Shown here: positions 23,930-31,970 of the stretch, one piece after another
Numbering within the stretch: the first letter of the stretch is position 1
Layout: the number at the start of each line of letters is the position of its first letter
Assembly (NCBI RefSeq): GCF_004138335.1
Contig: NZ_RYFW01000003.1
Coordinates: 310,001 to 374,000 of the forward strand
Length of the DNA stretch: 64,000 bases
Direction of reading: 5' to 3'
From: Peristeroidobacter agariperforans
GTDB lineage: Bacteria; Pseudomonadota; Gammaproteobacteria; Steroidobacterales; Steroidobacteraceae
The notes under the pieces: model-generated
What the model saw: the letters and a program-made list of their open reading frames with translations, nothing else
What the model was told of the DNA's origin: nothing
Database searches by the model: none
Program-made: the position numbers and the translations under genes

Positions 23930-24537
23930 GGTTGTGTGGAGAAATAAATCCAGGGACGGGCGAGCCGGTCTGCTCGTTGAAATGCGGCGATCCGCTCGCG
24001 ATGTTTCAAGGTGAGCTCGATGCCGTCGAGACCTTCGAGCAGCATCGCCTTGGCCTCGGCGCCGATCGCGAAAGTCCAACGCTGCGAGCCCGCTTCGACC
24101 TGCTGTTGAGCGAGATCGATCCTCACCGGCTCGTTCACAGCTGCAATTGCAGCGATACTTCCCTGATCGAGCACGACGGGCAGCACGCCATTGCGAATGC
24201 AGTTGCCTGCAAAGATCGGCGCGAAGCTCGGGGCAATGATGGCACGGATGCCGTACTCGGCGAGTGCCCACACGGCGTGCTCACGACTGGAGCCGCAACC
24301 GAAGTTGTCACCGCCCAGGAGAATACGCGCACCGGCGTAACGCGGCTGATTGAGCACGAACGCCGGATCAGGATCGCGGCTGCCGGGCGAGAGGTATCGC
24401 CACGGGGCAAACAAACCAGCGGCGAGCCCGGTCTTGCCCGTGCTCTTCATCTCACGCGAGGGAATGATCGCGTCCGTATCGACGTTGTCGCGAAGCAGGG
24501 GAGCGGCAACGGATGTGAGTACGGTGAACGGCGTCAT
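23926..24537 (-). CDS. leuD: 3-isopropylmalate dehydratase small subunit-like (LeuD/aconitase swivel domain)
   Basis: This 203-residue protein has the LeuD pattern: DNVDTDAIIPSREMK near residue 20 and GDNFGCGSSREHAVWAL in the middle, the swivel-domain loops that complete the aconitase-type active site. The ATG at 24537 overlaps the LeuC stop (ATGA). It would form the heterodimer that isomerises a hydroxy acid by dehydration and rehydration. In a catabolic run with an HMG-CoA-lyase-like enzyme and a CoA-transferase rather than with leuA or leuB, it may work on a substrate other than isopropylmalate, such as citramalate or a dialkylmalate. That is inference from context; the sequence itself looks like an ordinary LeuD. 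Confidence 0.92.
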   Translation of the reverse strand: MTPFTVLTSVAAPLLRDNVDTDAIIPSREMKSTGKTGLAAGLFAPWRYLSPGSRDPDPAFVLNQPRYAGARILLGGDNFGCGSSREHAVWALAEYGIRAIIAPSFAPIFAGNCIRNGVLPVVLDQGSIAAIAAVNEPVRIDLAQQQVEAGSQRWTFAIGAEAKAMLLEGLDGIELTLKHRERIAAFQRADRLARPWIYFSTQP

Positions 24538-25916
24538 GGTCGCAGCTCCCGCGGATCGGCGATGCATCCCGCGATGGCGCTGGCCGCCACCACTTCGGGG
24601 CTGGCGATGTGCGTGCGAATGTTCGGGCCTTGTCGCCCTTCAAAGTTGCGATTGGTCGAGGAGATGACGCGCGAGCCCGGCGGGAAGCTCTCACCGCCTG
24701 CGTAGAAGCACATGGAGCAACCGCTCTCGCGCCATTCGAAACCGGCTTGTTCGAAGATCACATCGAGACCTTCGGCTTCGGCTGCGCGCTTCACGTGCAT
24801 GGAGCCAGGCACGCACAGCGCCTTGACGCCGGGCGCGACCCGCCGGCCCTTGAGCAGCGCCGCGGCACGACGCAGATCCGATAATCGGCTGTTGGTGCAG
24901 CTGCCGATGAAGGCCGCATCGATAGGCGTGCCGGCCAGGCGCTGTCCGCTCTCCAGGCCTATATATGTGAGTGCCCTTTCCGGCGCCCCCGAGGGCACCG
25001 TGCCGGAAATGCCGATGCTGTGCTCGGGCGAGGTGCCCCAGCTGACCATGGGTTCGATGCTGTTCGCGTCAATGAGGATCTCGGCATCGAACTGCGCGCC
25101 GTCGTCAGTGCGAAGGCTTTGCCAATGCTTCAGTGCCTGCACTCGCAACTCGCCAGTCGGGGCATAGCGGCGGCCTTCGAGCCACGCGAATGTTTTCTCG
25201 TCGGGGGCGACGATGCCGGTCATCGCCGAAAACTCGGTCGCCATATTGCACAGGGTCATCCGCGCTTCCATGTCCAGCGCGGTGACAGTTTCGCCGGCAA
25301 ATTCGACGACATGACCTTTGCCGCCGCCCGCGCCGTGACGTGCGATCAACTTGAGGATCAGGTCCTTTGCGGTCACGCCGGCTGGAAGCACACCGGTGAA
25401 CGTCACGCGCAGGGTCTTCGGGCGCGACAGACGCAGCGCTCCGGTTGCCAACGCGTGCTCGGCTTCGGAGGAGCCGATGCCCCACGCGAGCGCGCCAAAC
25501 GCACCTTGGGTGCAGGTGTGGCTGTCGGGTGCAATCAATGTGCAGCCAGGCAGCACGATGCCGAGCTCCGGCGAGATCACGTGCACGATGCCTTGATCAG
25601 GATCGGTGACATCGAAGAGCGTGATGCCGGCTTCGCGTGCCGCACTACGCGTCTCCGTGATGAATGCCTGACCGCCGGGCATCAATGTCTGATCGTTGCG
25701 TCCACGCCGTGTATCGACGATGTGGTCCATGACACAGAAGACGCGCGATGGATCGGCGATCGCACGGCCGGCCTCTCGCAGGCTGTTCAGCGCAGCGGCG
25801 CCTGTGCGCTCGTGCAGGAAAATACGGTCGATAGCGATCAGGTCGACGCCACCGTCGAGGGTGGCGACGACGTGCTGGTCCCACAGCTTGGCGAACAGTG
25901 TGGTTGGCTTGGACAG
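24534..25916 (-). CDS. leuC: 3-isopropylmalate dehydratase large subunit-like (LeuC), probable CTG start
   Basis: Family N-termini read M-SKPTTLFAKLWDQHVV, and this exact pattern begins at a CTG codon (25914-25916) preceded at five bases by GGAGAGG. No ATG, GTG or TTG is in frame between the upstream stop region and the internal ATG at 25730, which would delete about 62 conserved residues. From CTG the protein has 460 residues, near the usual 465-470. MDHIVDTRRGRND, APDSHTCTQGAFGA, GSCTNSRLSD and a later SGCSMCFYAGGE supply the iron-sulfur cysteines and substrate contacts. It catalyses hydroxy-acid isomerisation together with LeuD. It sits 14 bp after the calycin-like gene in the leftward operon controlled from 27980. 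Confidence 0.9.
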   Translation of the reverse strand: MSKPTTLFAKLWDQHVVATLDGGVDLIAIDRIFLHERTGAAALNSLREAGRAIADPSRVFCVMDHIVDTRRGRNDQTLMPGGQAFITETRSAAREAGITLFDVTDPDQGIVHVISPELGIVLPGCTLIAPDSHTCTQGAFGALAWGIGSSEAEHALATGALRLSRPKTLRVTFTGVLPAGVTAKDLILKLIARHGAGGGKGHVVEFAGETVTALDMEARMTLCNMATEFSAMTGIVAPDEKTFAWLEGRRYAPTGELRVQALKHWQSLRTDDGAQFDAEILIDANSIEPMVSWGTSPEHSIGISGTVPSGAPERALTYIGLESGQRLAGTPIDAAFIGSCTNSRLSDLRRAAALLKGRRVAPGVKALCVPGSMHVKRAAEAEGLDVIFEQAGFEWRESGCSMCFYAGGESFPPGSRVISSTNRNFEGRQGPNIRTHIASPEVVAASAIAGCIADPRELRP

Positions 25917-25921
25917 TGTCG

Positions 25922-25928
25922 CCTCTCC
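25922..25928 (-). promoter_or_regulatory. Ribosome-binding site GGAGAGG that decides the CTG start of leuC
   Basis: GGAGAGG on the minus strand lies five bases before the CTG at 25916. It is a near-perfect Shine-Dalgarno sequence with optimal spacing to this codon and to no other start candidate in frame. Confidence 0.75.
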
Positions 25929-25930
25929 AG

Positions 25931-26410
25931 CTACTTCTCGTACGACTGCCAGTCGCGACTGATGAGCCGCTCCTGAATTGCCGTGCGCGTTTCCAACTGA
26001 CCGTTGCGGATCCAGTGCCAGGTGCGGCAGCGGTTCTGGCCGTCATCGGACAGCTGAATCATCTCGTAAAGATACAGGCTGGGATCGCCCTGGCGCTGCC
26101 AGTACAGCATCACCGTGCGTCGATATTCATCGAGCGCGACTTCTGCAGCCCAGCCCTTGATCAGTTCATTGTCCCACCACACGCGCTTGTCGGCGTAGCG
26201 AGCGGGGAAGTCGCGAGTTTCGGTGCGGCCGTCGGCCCAGGTGTAGAAGTTGGTCTGGTGATAGGGATGCGGGCCCTGCGCAGGAAAACGGCACAGCAGG
26301 CGGGACTGATGCTCGTCGATCTTCACGCCGGCGGCGTTGTAATAAACATAGACGCCATCCCACACCCCTTCGTGGCGCGCGAGTACCGGCATGTCTTCAC
26401 GAATTCCCAT
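25931..26410 (-). CDS. Small calycin-like (DUF3598/lipocalin-type) protein of unknown function
   Basis: This 159-residue protein is tryptophan- and tyrosine-rich, with repeated beta-strand-like segments such as HEGVWDGVYVYYN, HQTNFYTWADG, RVWWDNELIKGW and RTWHWIRNGQ. This pattern and an early G-x-W recall the lipocalin/calycin barrels grouped as DUF3598 or fatty-acid-binding-like domains. There is no signal peptide, so it should be cytoplasmic. It lies 9 bp after the tandem hydrolase and 14 bp before leuC, in the same operon. It could bind a hydrophobic intermediate or act as a small lyase or isomerase. I do not recognise a precise family and the fold call is tentative. Confidence 0.75.
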   Translation of the reverse strand: MGIREDMPVLARHEGVWDGVYVYYNAAGVKIDEHQSRLLCRFPAQGPHPYHQTNFYTWADGRTETRDFPARYADKRVWWDNELIKGWAAEVALDEYRRTVMLYWQRQGDPSLYLYEMIQLSDDGQNRCRTWHWIRNGQLETRTAIQERLISRDWQSYEK

Positions 26411-26419
26411 GCGAATCTC

Positions 26420-27970
26420 CTAAACCTTCGGTGACCAGATGTCGGCGCGCTCCGTGGCCCAGGCGGCTCGTTCCCAGTTCGCGATAGCAGGTGCGCCGGC
26501 GAGAAGTTGCTCGCGATCGACATTGAGCAACGTTCGCAGCAACGCGCGGCCCGAGCGTGCACGAATCAGACTGCGATGTTCCAACGCGAGCGCTTCCGGT
26601 GTGATGTCGGCGGCTTCGAAGGGAACAGCGTTCGCTGCTTTGCCGTCAAACCATGGCCAGAAGAAGTGACCGGCGCGAACCGCGCTCCAGGCAGCGTTCA
26701 AATAACTGCCGAAGCGATCGGGCGTGAGATCGGGAATGGCCGCGTCGGCCCACCGCCGTGCGTCCTGCGACTGCGGAATGTGAGCGTCGATTGCACCCCA
26801 GCTATTTGCGCCAGTGCTTCGTGCAACGTCGGCCGCAAGGAATGCAGACAAGCCTTCGCCAACGATCGCGGGCTTGCTGTTTACGCCGATGGCTTTCATC
26901 GCGGCGGTGACAACGGCATTCCAATCTTTCAACTCCACGGAGCGGCCGTTCTGCCAATCATCCGACAAACCGTGGCCCGGCAGATCGATTGCGAGTACCC
27001 GCGACGTATCGAGCAGTTCCGTCGATCGTCCCGGCGCATGCAGCACGACAGTGTCCGCATCGCGCCGGCCGCTCCAGTGAATCAAGCCATCGAAGCCAGG
27101 CGCCGTTACAACGACGAAGCCCGCATCTGCGTTCTCAGGCGGAGCGGGGCACGGAATCGGCGGCGTCTGACGCACATGCTGCAAACACGCCGCTTCGAGT
27201 TCGGCCGGCGTCGCGACACCTCGCGCGCTCCAACTCGGCGGCAAGGTGCCCAGTCGCGGAATGTGTGAGTGAAGCGGATCGCCCTCATAAGCGGCGATCA
27301 GCACAGGCGGCGTTTTCGCGGTCGGGGCCGGAATGTCTCTTGGTGCTTTCAACACGGCGCCGTAGCCGGCGCGATAAGCGTCACCGCTATCGAGCATGTC
27401 TCGCACGACCGCGTCGGTGCGAACGGGGTCGTCATGAGCCACGCGCAGACGCGTGCTGTTGCGCACGTCGAACCAGGGGAAGAACCAGGTCTGCTCGAGG
27501 ATGCGATTCCACAGCCACACCAGGTGCTCGCCGTAGGCGCTCGGCTGGAACGGCGGCAGGTAGCCCTCGCGGAAGTGCGCCATTTCTTCCGGCGTCCAGA
27601 TCGCATAACCGCCAATGGCCAGCGCCGTGAAGCGCTCGGGGCTGCGCCTGGCCGCGCTGACCAGAATGATGCCGCCTGAATGAAAGCCGTAGGCGGCGGT
27701 GCGCTCGATGCCCAGCGCGTCCAGCAAGTCGAGGTAGTGCTGCGCGAAATCGCCGATTTCGGGCGAGCCGGGCAGCGGATCGGACTGGCCGAAGCCGGGC
27801 GAGTCCGGCGCGATGCAGGTGAAGTGCTGGCCCCACTTGCGCATCAGCGGCTCGTACTCCGCCGAGCTGCGCGGGCTCTGGTGCACCATGATGAGGCTCG
27901 GCCCGGAGCCGGCCCGGCGGTAGTGGACGCGACGGTTGCCGACGCGCACGAAATGGCGGAAGATCCTCAT
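26420..27970 (-). CDS. Tandem alpha/beta-hydrolase with a degenerate second half
   Basis: I start at ATG 27970, because the TTG seven codons upstream lies inside the operator palindrome. The 516 residues form two hydrolase-like halves. The first (about 1-280) has VHQSPRSS (oxyanion region), APDSPGFGQSDP and the nucleophile region YGFHSGG, arranged like the G-x-H-T/S-G elbow of some haloalkane/haloacetate-type hydrolases. The second (about 300-516) repeats the layout with LAIDLPGHGLSDD, but its elbow reads VGEGLSAF, so glycine occupies the nucleophile position. The second half is probably a non-catalytic partner domain. There is no signal peptide. As the first gene of the leftward operon it likely performs the first cytoplasmic hydrolysis (ester, lactone or C-C bond). 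Confidence 0.88.
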   Translation of the reverse strand: MRIFRHFVRVGNRRVHYRRAGSGPSLIMVHQSPRSSAEYEPLMRKWGQHFTCIAPDSPGFGQSDPLPGSPEIGDFAQHYLDLLDALGIERTAAYGFHSGGIILVSAARRSPERFTALAIGGYAIWTPEEMAHFREGYLPPFQPSAYGEHLVWLWNRILEQTWFFPWFDVRNSTRLRVAHDDPVRTDAVVRDMLDSGDAYRAGYGAVLKAPRDIPAPTAKTPPVLIAAYEGDPLHSHIPRLGTLPPSWSARGVATPAELEAACLQHVRQTPPIPCPAPPENADAGFVVVTAPGFDGLIHWSGRRDADTVVLHAPGRSTELLDTSRVLAIDLPGHGLSDDWQNGRSVELKDWNAVVTAAMKAIGVNSKPAIVGEGLSAFLAADVARSTGANSWGAIDAHIPQSQDARRWADAAIPDLTPDRFGSYLNAAWSAVRAGHFFWPWFDGKAANAVPFEAADITPEALALEHRSLIRARSGRALLRTLLNVDREQLLAGAPAIANWERAAWATERADIWSPKV

Positions 27971-27979
27971 GCCACAAGT

Positions 27980-27991
27980 TTGTCCGGACAA
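27980..27991. promoter_or_regulatory. Operator candidate TTGTCCGGACAA between divergent operons
   Basis: This perfect 12-bp palindrome lies 9 bp from the start codon of the leftward hydrolase gene and 62 bp from the rightward cysteine-hydrolase gene. The same 12 bases occur at 40776 and 40983. Palindromes beginning TTGT and ending ACAA resemble operators of HutC-type GntR regulators, and the only such regulator here is at 46574-47332. Confidence 0.75.
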
Positions 27992-28053
27992 CTTTACTTA
28001 CACAAGCCTTTTTTGCGACTTGCGCGTTAAGCGCTGATTTCGCGGGAGTGAGC

Positions 28054-28734
28054 ATGCAGCCGATCGGAACCAAGATGGTGTGCGATGGACGCACCGCGCG
28101 ACAGATCTTCGAACAGACCATGGCCAACCCGGCCCGCAACAAGTTCGGCTTCGGGGCAAAGCTGGCCATCGTCAACGTCGATATGCAGCAGGCGTACACG
28201 CGCATCGACATGTTCAAAACCGCGTATGAGACCGATCCGCGGCAAATCGAGTACATCAACACGATTTCGCAACTGGCGCGCAGCCGCGGCATGCCGGTGA
28301 TCTGGAGCCGCGTCGGTTACAAAGACGACGCTGGCGATGCCGGGGTGTGGGGTATCCGCACCAACACGCCGGACTCACTGCAGAACATCAAGTACGGCAG
28401 CGAGCGACACGCGTACGACCCACGCTGCGCCATCGATCCCAACGACTTGCAGTACACCAAGCGCATGCCGTCGGCATTCTTCGAGACGCCGCTGAACAGT
28501 TATCTGCGCTGGCACAAAGTGGATACGGTCGTCGTGACTGGCGGCAGCACGTCGGGCTGCGTGCGAGCTACGGCGGTCGATGCTTTGGCCTATGGATTTC
28601 GCACCATCGTGCCGATCGAAACGTGCGCCGACAAACACGAGAGCTATCACTTCGCGAATCTGACGGACCTGCAGCTGAAGTACGCCGATGTCGAGCCGGT
28701 GCAGGTCGTGATCGAGTGGCTGGAGGCGCGTTGA
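28054..28734 (+). CDS. Isochorismatase-family cysteine hydrolase (N-carbamoylsarcosine-amidase-like)
   Basis: The ATG at 28054 is preferred over the GTG at 28048 because GGGAG lies at proper spacing before it. The 226-residue protein has the catalytic triad of the family: Asp in VNVDMQQAY, Lys in TKRMPSAFF, and Cys in TGGSTSGCVRATAVDA. These enzymes hydrolyse C-N bonds in small amides such as nicotinamide, N-carbamoylsarcosine or biuret, or vinyl ethers as in isochorismate. It opens an operon with two deacetylase-fold enzymes, a combination that suggests stepwise hydrolysis of a cyclic or acylated amide. A TTGTCCGGACAA site lies upstream. Confidence 0.92.
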   Translation: MQPIGTKMVCDGRTARQIFEQTMANPARNKFGFGAKLAIVNVDMQQAYTRIDMFKTAYETDPRQIEYINTISQLARSRGMPVIWSRVGYKDDAGDAGVWGIRTNTPDSLQNIKYGSERHAYDPRCAIDPNDLQYTKRMPSAFFETPLNSYLRWHKVDTVVVTGGSTSGCVRATAVDALAYGFRTIVPIETCADKHESYHFANLTDLQLKYADVEPVQVVIEWLEAR

Positions 28735-29639
28735 TGGACACTGTGCAACGAGCCGATCCGCAGCTTTACGATTTCAAGCCGTATCGCGCGCGACCGAAGA
28801 TCGTCTGGCCGGGCGGCAAGCAGATCGCGGTGTGGGTGGCGCCGAACCTCGAGTACTACGAGATCGATCCGCCCGCCAATCCTCACCGCAAGAGCTGGAC
28901 CAAGCCGCACCCCGACGTGGTCGGCTTCTCACATCGAGATCACAGCAATCGCGTCTCGCACTGGCGCATGGCCGAGGTGATGAGCAAGTACGGCTTCCCG
29001 GGCTCGGTATCGCTGTCGGTGGCGCTTTGCCAGCATCATCCGGAAGTCGTTGCCGACGCCAATCGACGCGGTTGGGAGTTCTTCAGCCACGGCATTTACA
29101 ACACGCGCTACACGTACGGCATGGACGAAGCGCAGGAGCGGGCGATCATCGAGGATTCGATTCGCACGGTGCGCGAAGCCACGGGCCAGACGATTCGCGG
29201 CTGGCTCGCGCCTGCGTTGACGCACACCACGCGCACTCTCGATCTGCTCGCCGAGTACGGTCTGCACTACACCTGCGATCTGTACCACGACGATCAGCCG
29301 CAACCGGTGAAGGTGAAGTCGGGTCGCTTGATTTCCATTCCATACAGCCTGGAAGTCAACGATCACTATGGGTTCTTCGTCTACAACATGTCACCGCGCG
29401 ACTACGCGGATGCGTTGATCCGTCAGTACGACCGGTTGGCGACTGAAGGCGAGCAGTCGGGCACGGTGATGTGCATCCCGCTGCACGCTTACTTGATCGG
29501 CCAGCCGCATCGCATCGGGCCGTTCGCCGAGGTGCTCAAGCACATCGCGGCTGATGGTCGCGCCTGGATTGCGCGCGCCGGCGAGATTGCGGATCACTAC
29601 TACGATCATCACTACCAGGGGGCCGCCCATGGCGCTTGA
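28734..29639 (+). CDS. Polysaccharide-deacetylase-fold enzyme (PuuE/cyclic-imidase-like), first of two
   Basis: The ATG at 28734 shares its A with the stop codon of the cysteine hydrolase (TGATG). The 301-residue protein has the NodB-type barrel in the form used by PuuE-like allantoinases and cyclic imide hydrolases: VWPGGKQIAVWVAPNLEYYE near the start, then FFSHGIYNTRY with the metal-site histidine, GWLAPALTHTTRTL, and IPLHAYLIGQPHRI near the end. It lacks a signal peptide, so it is cytoplasmic and not a wall-polysaccharide deacetylase. It probably hydrolyses a small cyclic or acyl amide. The next gene encodes a diverged paralogue, so the two may form a heteromer or act in sequence. Confidence 0.88.
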   Translation: MDTVQRADPQLYDFKPYRARPKIVWPGGKQIAVWVAPNLEYYEIDPPANPHRKSWTKPHPDVVGFSHRDHSNRVSHWRMAEVMSKYGFPGSVSLSVALCQHHPEVVADANRRGWEFFSHGIYNTRYTYGMDEAQERAIIEDSIRTVREATGQTIRGWLAPALTHTTRTLDLLAEYGLHYTCDLYHDDQPQPVKVKSGRLISIPYSLEVNDHYGFFVYNMSPRDYADALIRQYDRLATEGEQSGTVMCIPLHAYLIGQPHRIGPFAEVLKHIAADGRAWIARAGEIADHYYDHHYQGAAHGA

Positions 29640-30540
29640 GCCTTCGTATCTCGAATACGCGAAGCGTCGCGAGGGCTATGACCACGACTTGTATGAGTGG
29701 TCATCGATCTTTTCGCGCAGCCCGGTCGGCTGGCCAGGCGGCAAGTCGGTTGCGGTGTGGGTGTGCGTGAGCCTCGAATGGTTTCCGATGACGCCCTCGG
29801 ACAAGCCCTTTCGTGCGCCGGGCCACATGGTGACGCCGTATCCGGATTATCGGCACTACACCGCGCGAGAGTACGGCACGCGAGTGGGTTTCTATCGACT
29901 GCTCGATGCCTTCAAGAAGGCGGGTGTGAAGGCGTCGGTGGCGACCAATGGCGCGATCGCTGAACGGTACCCGCAGATCATTGCAGACATCGTGGCGGAG
30001 GGGCACGAGATCATTGCCCATTCCACCGATATGAACGGCGCGATTGCGACGGGTCTGCCCGAAGCAGAAGAGCGTGCGTTGATCGAGCGATCGCTCGCAG
30101 CGCTGTCGGTTGCGGGCAAGAAGCCGTCTGGGTGGTTGTCGATTGCGCGCTCGCAGAGCTGGAATACGCCGCGCTTGCTCAAGGAGGCAGGGCTGACCTA
30201 CATGTGCGATTGGGCCAACGATGAGCTGCCGTATGCGTTCTCGAACGGCCTTGTCAATTTGCCGCTCAATCACGAGCTGTCGGATCGACAGGTTATTACG
30301 GTTCAGCAGCAGTCGATCGACAGCTATGCCCAGCAGGTTGGCGATGCGTTCGATTGGCTGGCGGGTGAAGCGAAGCGCTATGGCGGTCGCGTCCTTCCGT
30401 TGCACATTACGCCGTACATCGTTGGCCTGCCGTATCGAATCGACGCGTTCGAGAAGTTGCTCGAGCAGTTGAGCAAGCGCCGGGAAGCGTGGTTCGCAAC
30501 GGGAGAAGAGATTGTGGCGAGCTGGCGGACGCAGCAGTGA
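29629..30540 (+). CDS. Polysaccharide-deacetylase-fold enzyme (PuuE/cyclic-imidase-like), second of two
   Basis: The ATG at 29629 overlaps the previous gene by 11 bp. The 303-residue product shares the layout of its neighbour (GWPGGKSVAVWVCVSLEWF, GHEIIAHSTDMNGAIA, GWLSIARSQSWNTPRLL, LPLHITPYIVG) but with limited identity, so the duplication is old. The motif GHEIIAHS places the metal-binding histidine. It has no signal peptide. Two adjacent members of this fold beside an isochorismatase-type hydrolase point to degradation of a nitrogen-containing ring or an N-acyl compound. A third, more PuuE-like member is at 53762. The substrate is unknown. Confidence 0.88.
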   Translation: MALEPSYLEYAKRREGYDHDLYEWSSIFSRSPVGWPGGKSVAVWVCVSLEWFPMTPSDKPFRAPGHMVTPYPDYRHYTAREYGTRVGFYRLLDAFKKAGVKASVATNGAIAERYPQIIADIVAEGHEIIAHSTDMNGAIATGLPEAEERALIERSLAALSVAGKKPSGWLSIARSQSWNTPRLLKEAGLTYMCDWANDELPYAFSNGLVNLPLNHELSDRQVITVQQQSIDSYAQQVGDAFDWLAGEAKRYGGRVLPLHITPYIVGLPYRIDAFEKLLEQLSKRREAWFATGEEIVASWRTQQ

Positions 30541-31970
30541 GTCTTGCTGTCATTAATCCGCGCACGGGCGTGGCTGATCACTCCATTGACCCGGTTGGCG
30601 CGGACGCTGTTTCGGCGCTTGCTGCCGACCTGCGAGCGCACCAGCGCGCTTGGCTGGACAAGGGCGCAGAGGGCCGAGCGGGCGCGCTGCGGCGACTGGC
30701 TGAAAGTGTCGCGCGTCATCGCGAGGCTCTGGTCGCAGCGCTGATTGCCGACACGGGGCGCGCTGGACTATCGGCAGTCGAGGTCGATAGCGTCATCCGG
30801 ATGTTGAATCGCTGGGTGCAGAGTGCGCCGGCTTTGATCGCTCGCTATCAAGCTTCCAGTCAGGGCACAGCGATTCCGTCGATCACGACGTCGACTCGGC
30901 TCGTGCCTTATAGCCTGGTAGGCGTCATCAGCCCGTGGAACTTCCCGCTGCTGCTGTCGATGATCGACACGATTCCGGCGTTGGCGGCGGGCTGTGCGGT
31001 CATCGTGAAGCCGTCCGAGATCACGCCACGCTTCATTCGTCCGTTGATGAAGGCGATTGTCGAAGTCCCAGAGCTCGCGTCCGTGTTGACCGTAATCGAG
31101 GGCGATGGCGCCACCGGCGCTGCGCTGATTCCTAACGTCGATTTCATCGCGTTCACCGGCTCCGTCGCCACCGGTCGCAAAGTAGGCGAGAGCGCCGCAC
31201 GCGCATTTATTCCAGCGAGTCTGGAGCTAGGCGGCAAAGACCCACTCATCGTGCTCGCAAGCGCCGATCCTGAGAACGCGGCGGGCATCGCGTTGCGCGC
31301 GTCGGTAGTGAACACCGGGCAGGCGTGCCAGTCCATCGAACGCGTTTACGTCGCGCGCCCCATCGCTGAGCGCTTCCTGGCTGCGCTGGTTGAGAAGGCG
31401 CAGGCCGTGAGGCTCAATTATCCCGATATCAAAGTCGGTGACATCGGGCCTTTCATCAGCGCGAGGCAGGCGGACATCGTGCGGGCACAGATCGACGATG
31501 CTGTGTCACGTGGCGCGAAGTTGTTGGCCGGCGGACGCGTCGAAACGCTCGGCGGCGGGAAGTATTTGCGGCCGACGGTTCTCACGGATGTCACGCCTGA
31601 CATGCTCGTGATGGCCGAGGAAACGTTCGGCCCCGTCATCCCCGTGACGGTATTTGATACGAACGACGAGGCCGTAGCACATGCGAACGCCGGCACCTTC
31701 GGCCTTTCAGCCGCCGTGCTCGCTGGTACAACTGAGGAAGCCGAGGAAATCGCTGGACGCATCAACGCGGGCGCCGTGTCGATCAACGACGGAGCGTTGA
31801 CGACGATGGTCTGGGAGGCCGAAAAGTCCAGCTTCGGTGCGAGCGGCCTCGGGCCGTCACGCATGGGAGAGAGCGGCCTGCTGAGGTTCTTCCGCAAGCA
31901 GGCGCTGATTCGTCAGAGCGGCGCGCCGGCGCCGCTCGCGGCGTATTCAGAGGAAGCGCTTCAGCGCTGA
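30537..31970 (+). CDS. NAD(P)-dependent aldehyde dehydrogenase
   Basis: Translation likely begins at GTG 30537, overlapping the upstream stop as GTGA; the track of codons further upstream belongs to the deacetylase gene. The 477-residue protein has SPWNFPLLLS, KPSEITPRFI, the glutamate loop LELGGKDPL, the catalytic cysteine in NTGQACQSIER and the EETFGPVIP segment. It is distant from the aldehyde dehydrogenase at 1513 and ends with a coniferyl/benzaldehyde-dehydrogenase-like ASGLGPSRMGESGL region. It is last in its operon and would oxidise an aldehyde formed by the upstream hydrolases. Its 3' end overlaps the convergent gene at 31961 by 10 bp. Confidence 0.93.
   Translation: MSLAVINPRTGVADHSIDPVGADAVSALAADLRAHQRAWLDKGAEGRAGALRRLAESVARHREALVAALIADTGRAGLSAVEVDSVIRMLNRWVQSAPALIARYQASSQGTAIPSITTSTRLVPYSLVGVISPWNFPLLLSMIDTIPALAAGCAVIVKPSEITPRFIRPLMKAIVEVPELASVLTVIEGDGATGAALIPNVDFIAFTGSVATGRKVGESAARAFIPASLELGGKDPLIVLASADPENAAGIALRASVVNTGQACQSIERVYVARPIAERFLAALVEKAQAVRLNYPDIKVGDIGPFISARQADIVRAQIDDAVSRGAKLLAGGRVETLGGGKYLRPTVLTDVTPDMLVMAEETFGPVIPVTVFDTNDEAVAHANAGTFGLSAAVLAGTTEEAEEIAGRINAGAVSINDGALTTMVWEAEKSSFGASGLGPSRMGESGLLRFFRKQALIRQSGAPAPLAAYSEEALQR

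Noticed and set aside
30489-30536. Earlier start for the second aldehyde dehydrogenase
   Set aside because: It would overlap the deacetylase gene by 52 bp; GTG 30537 with a GTGA overlap fits the pattern of the operon.
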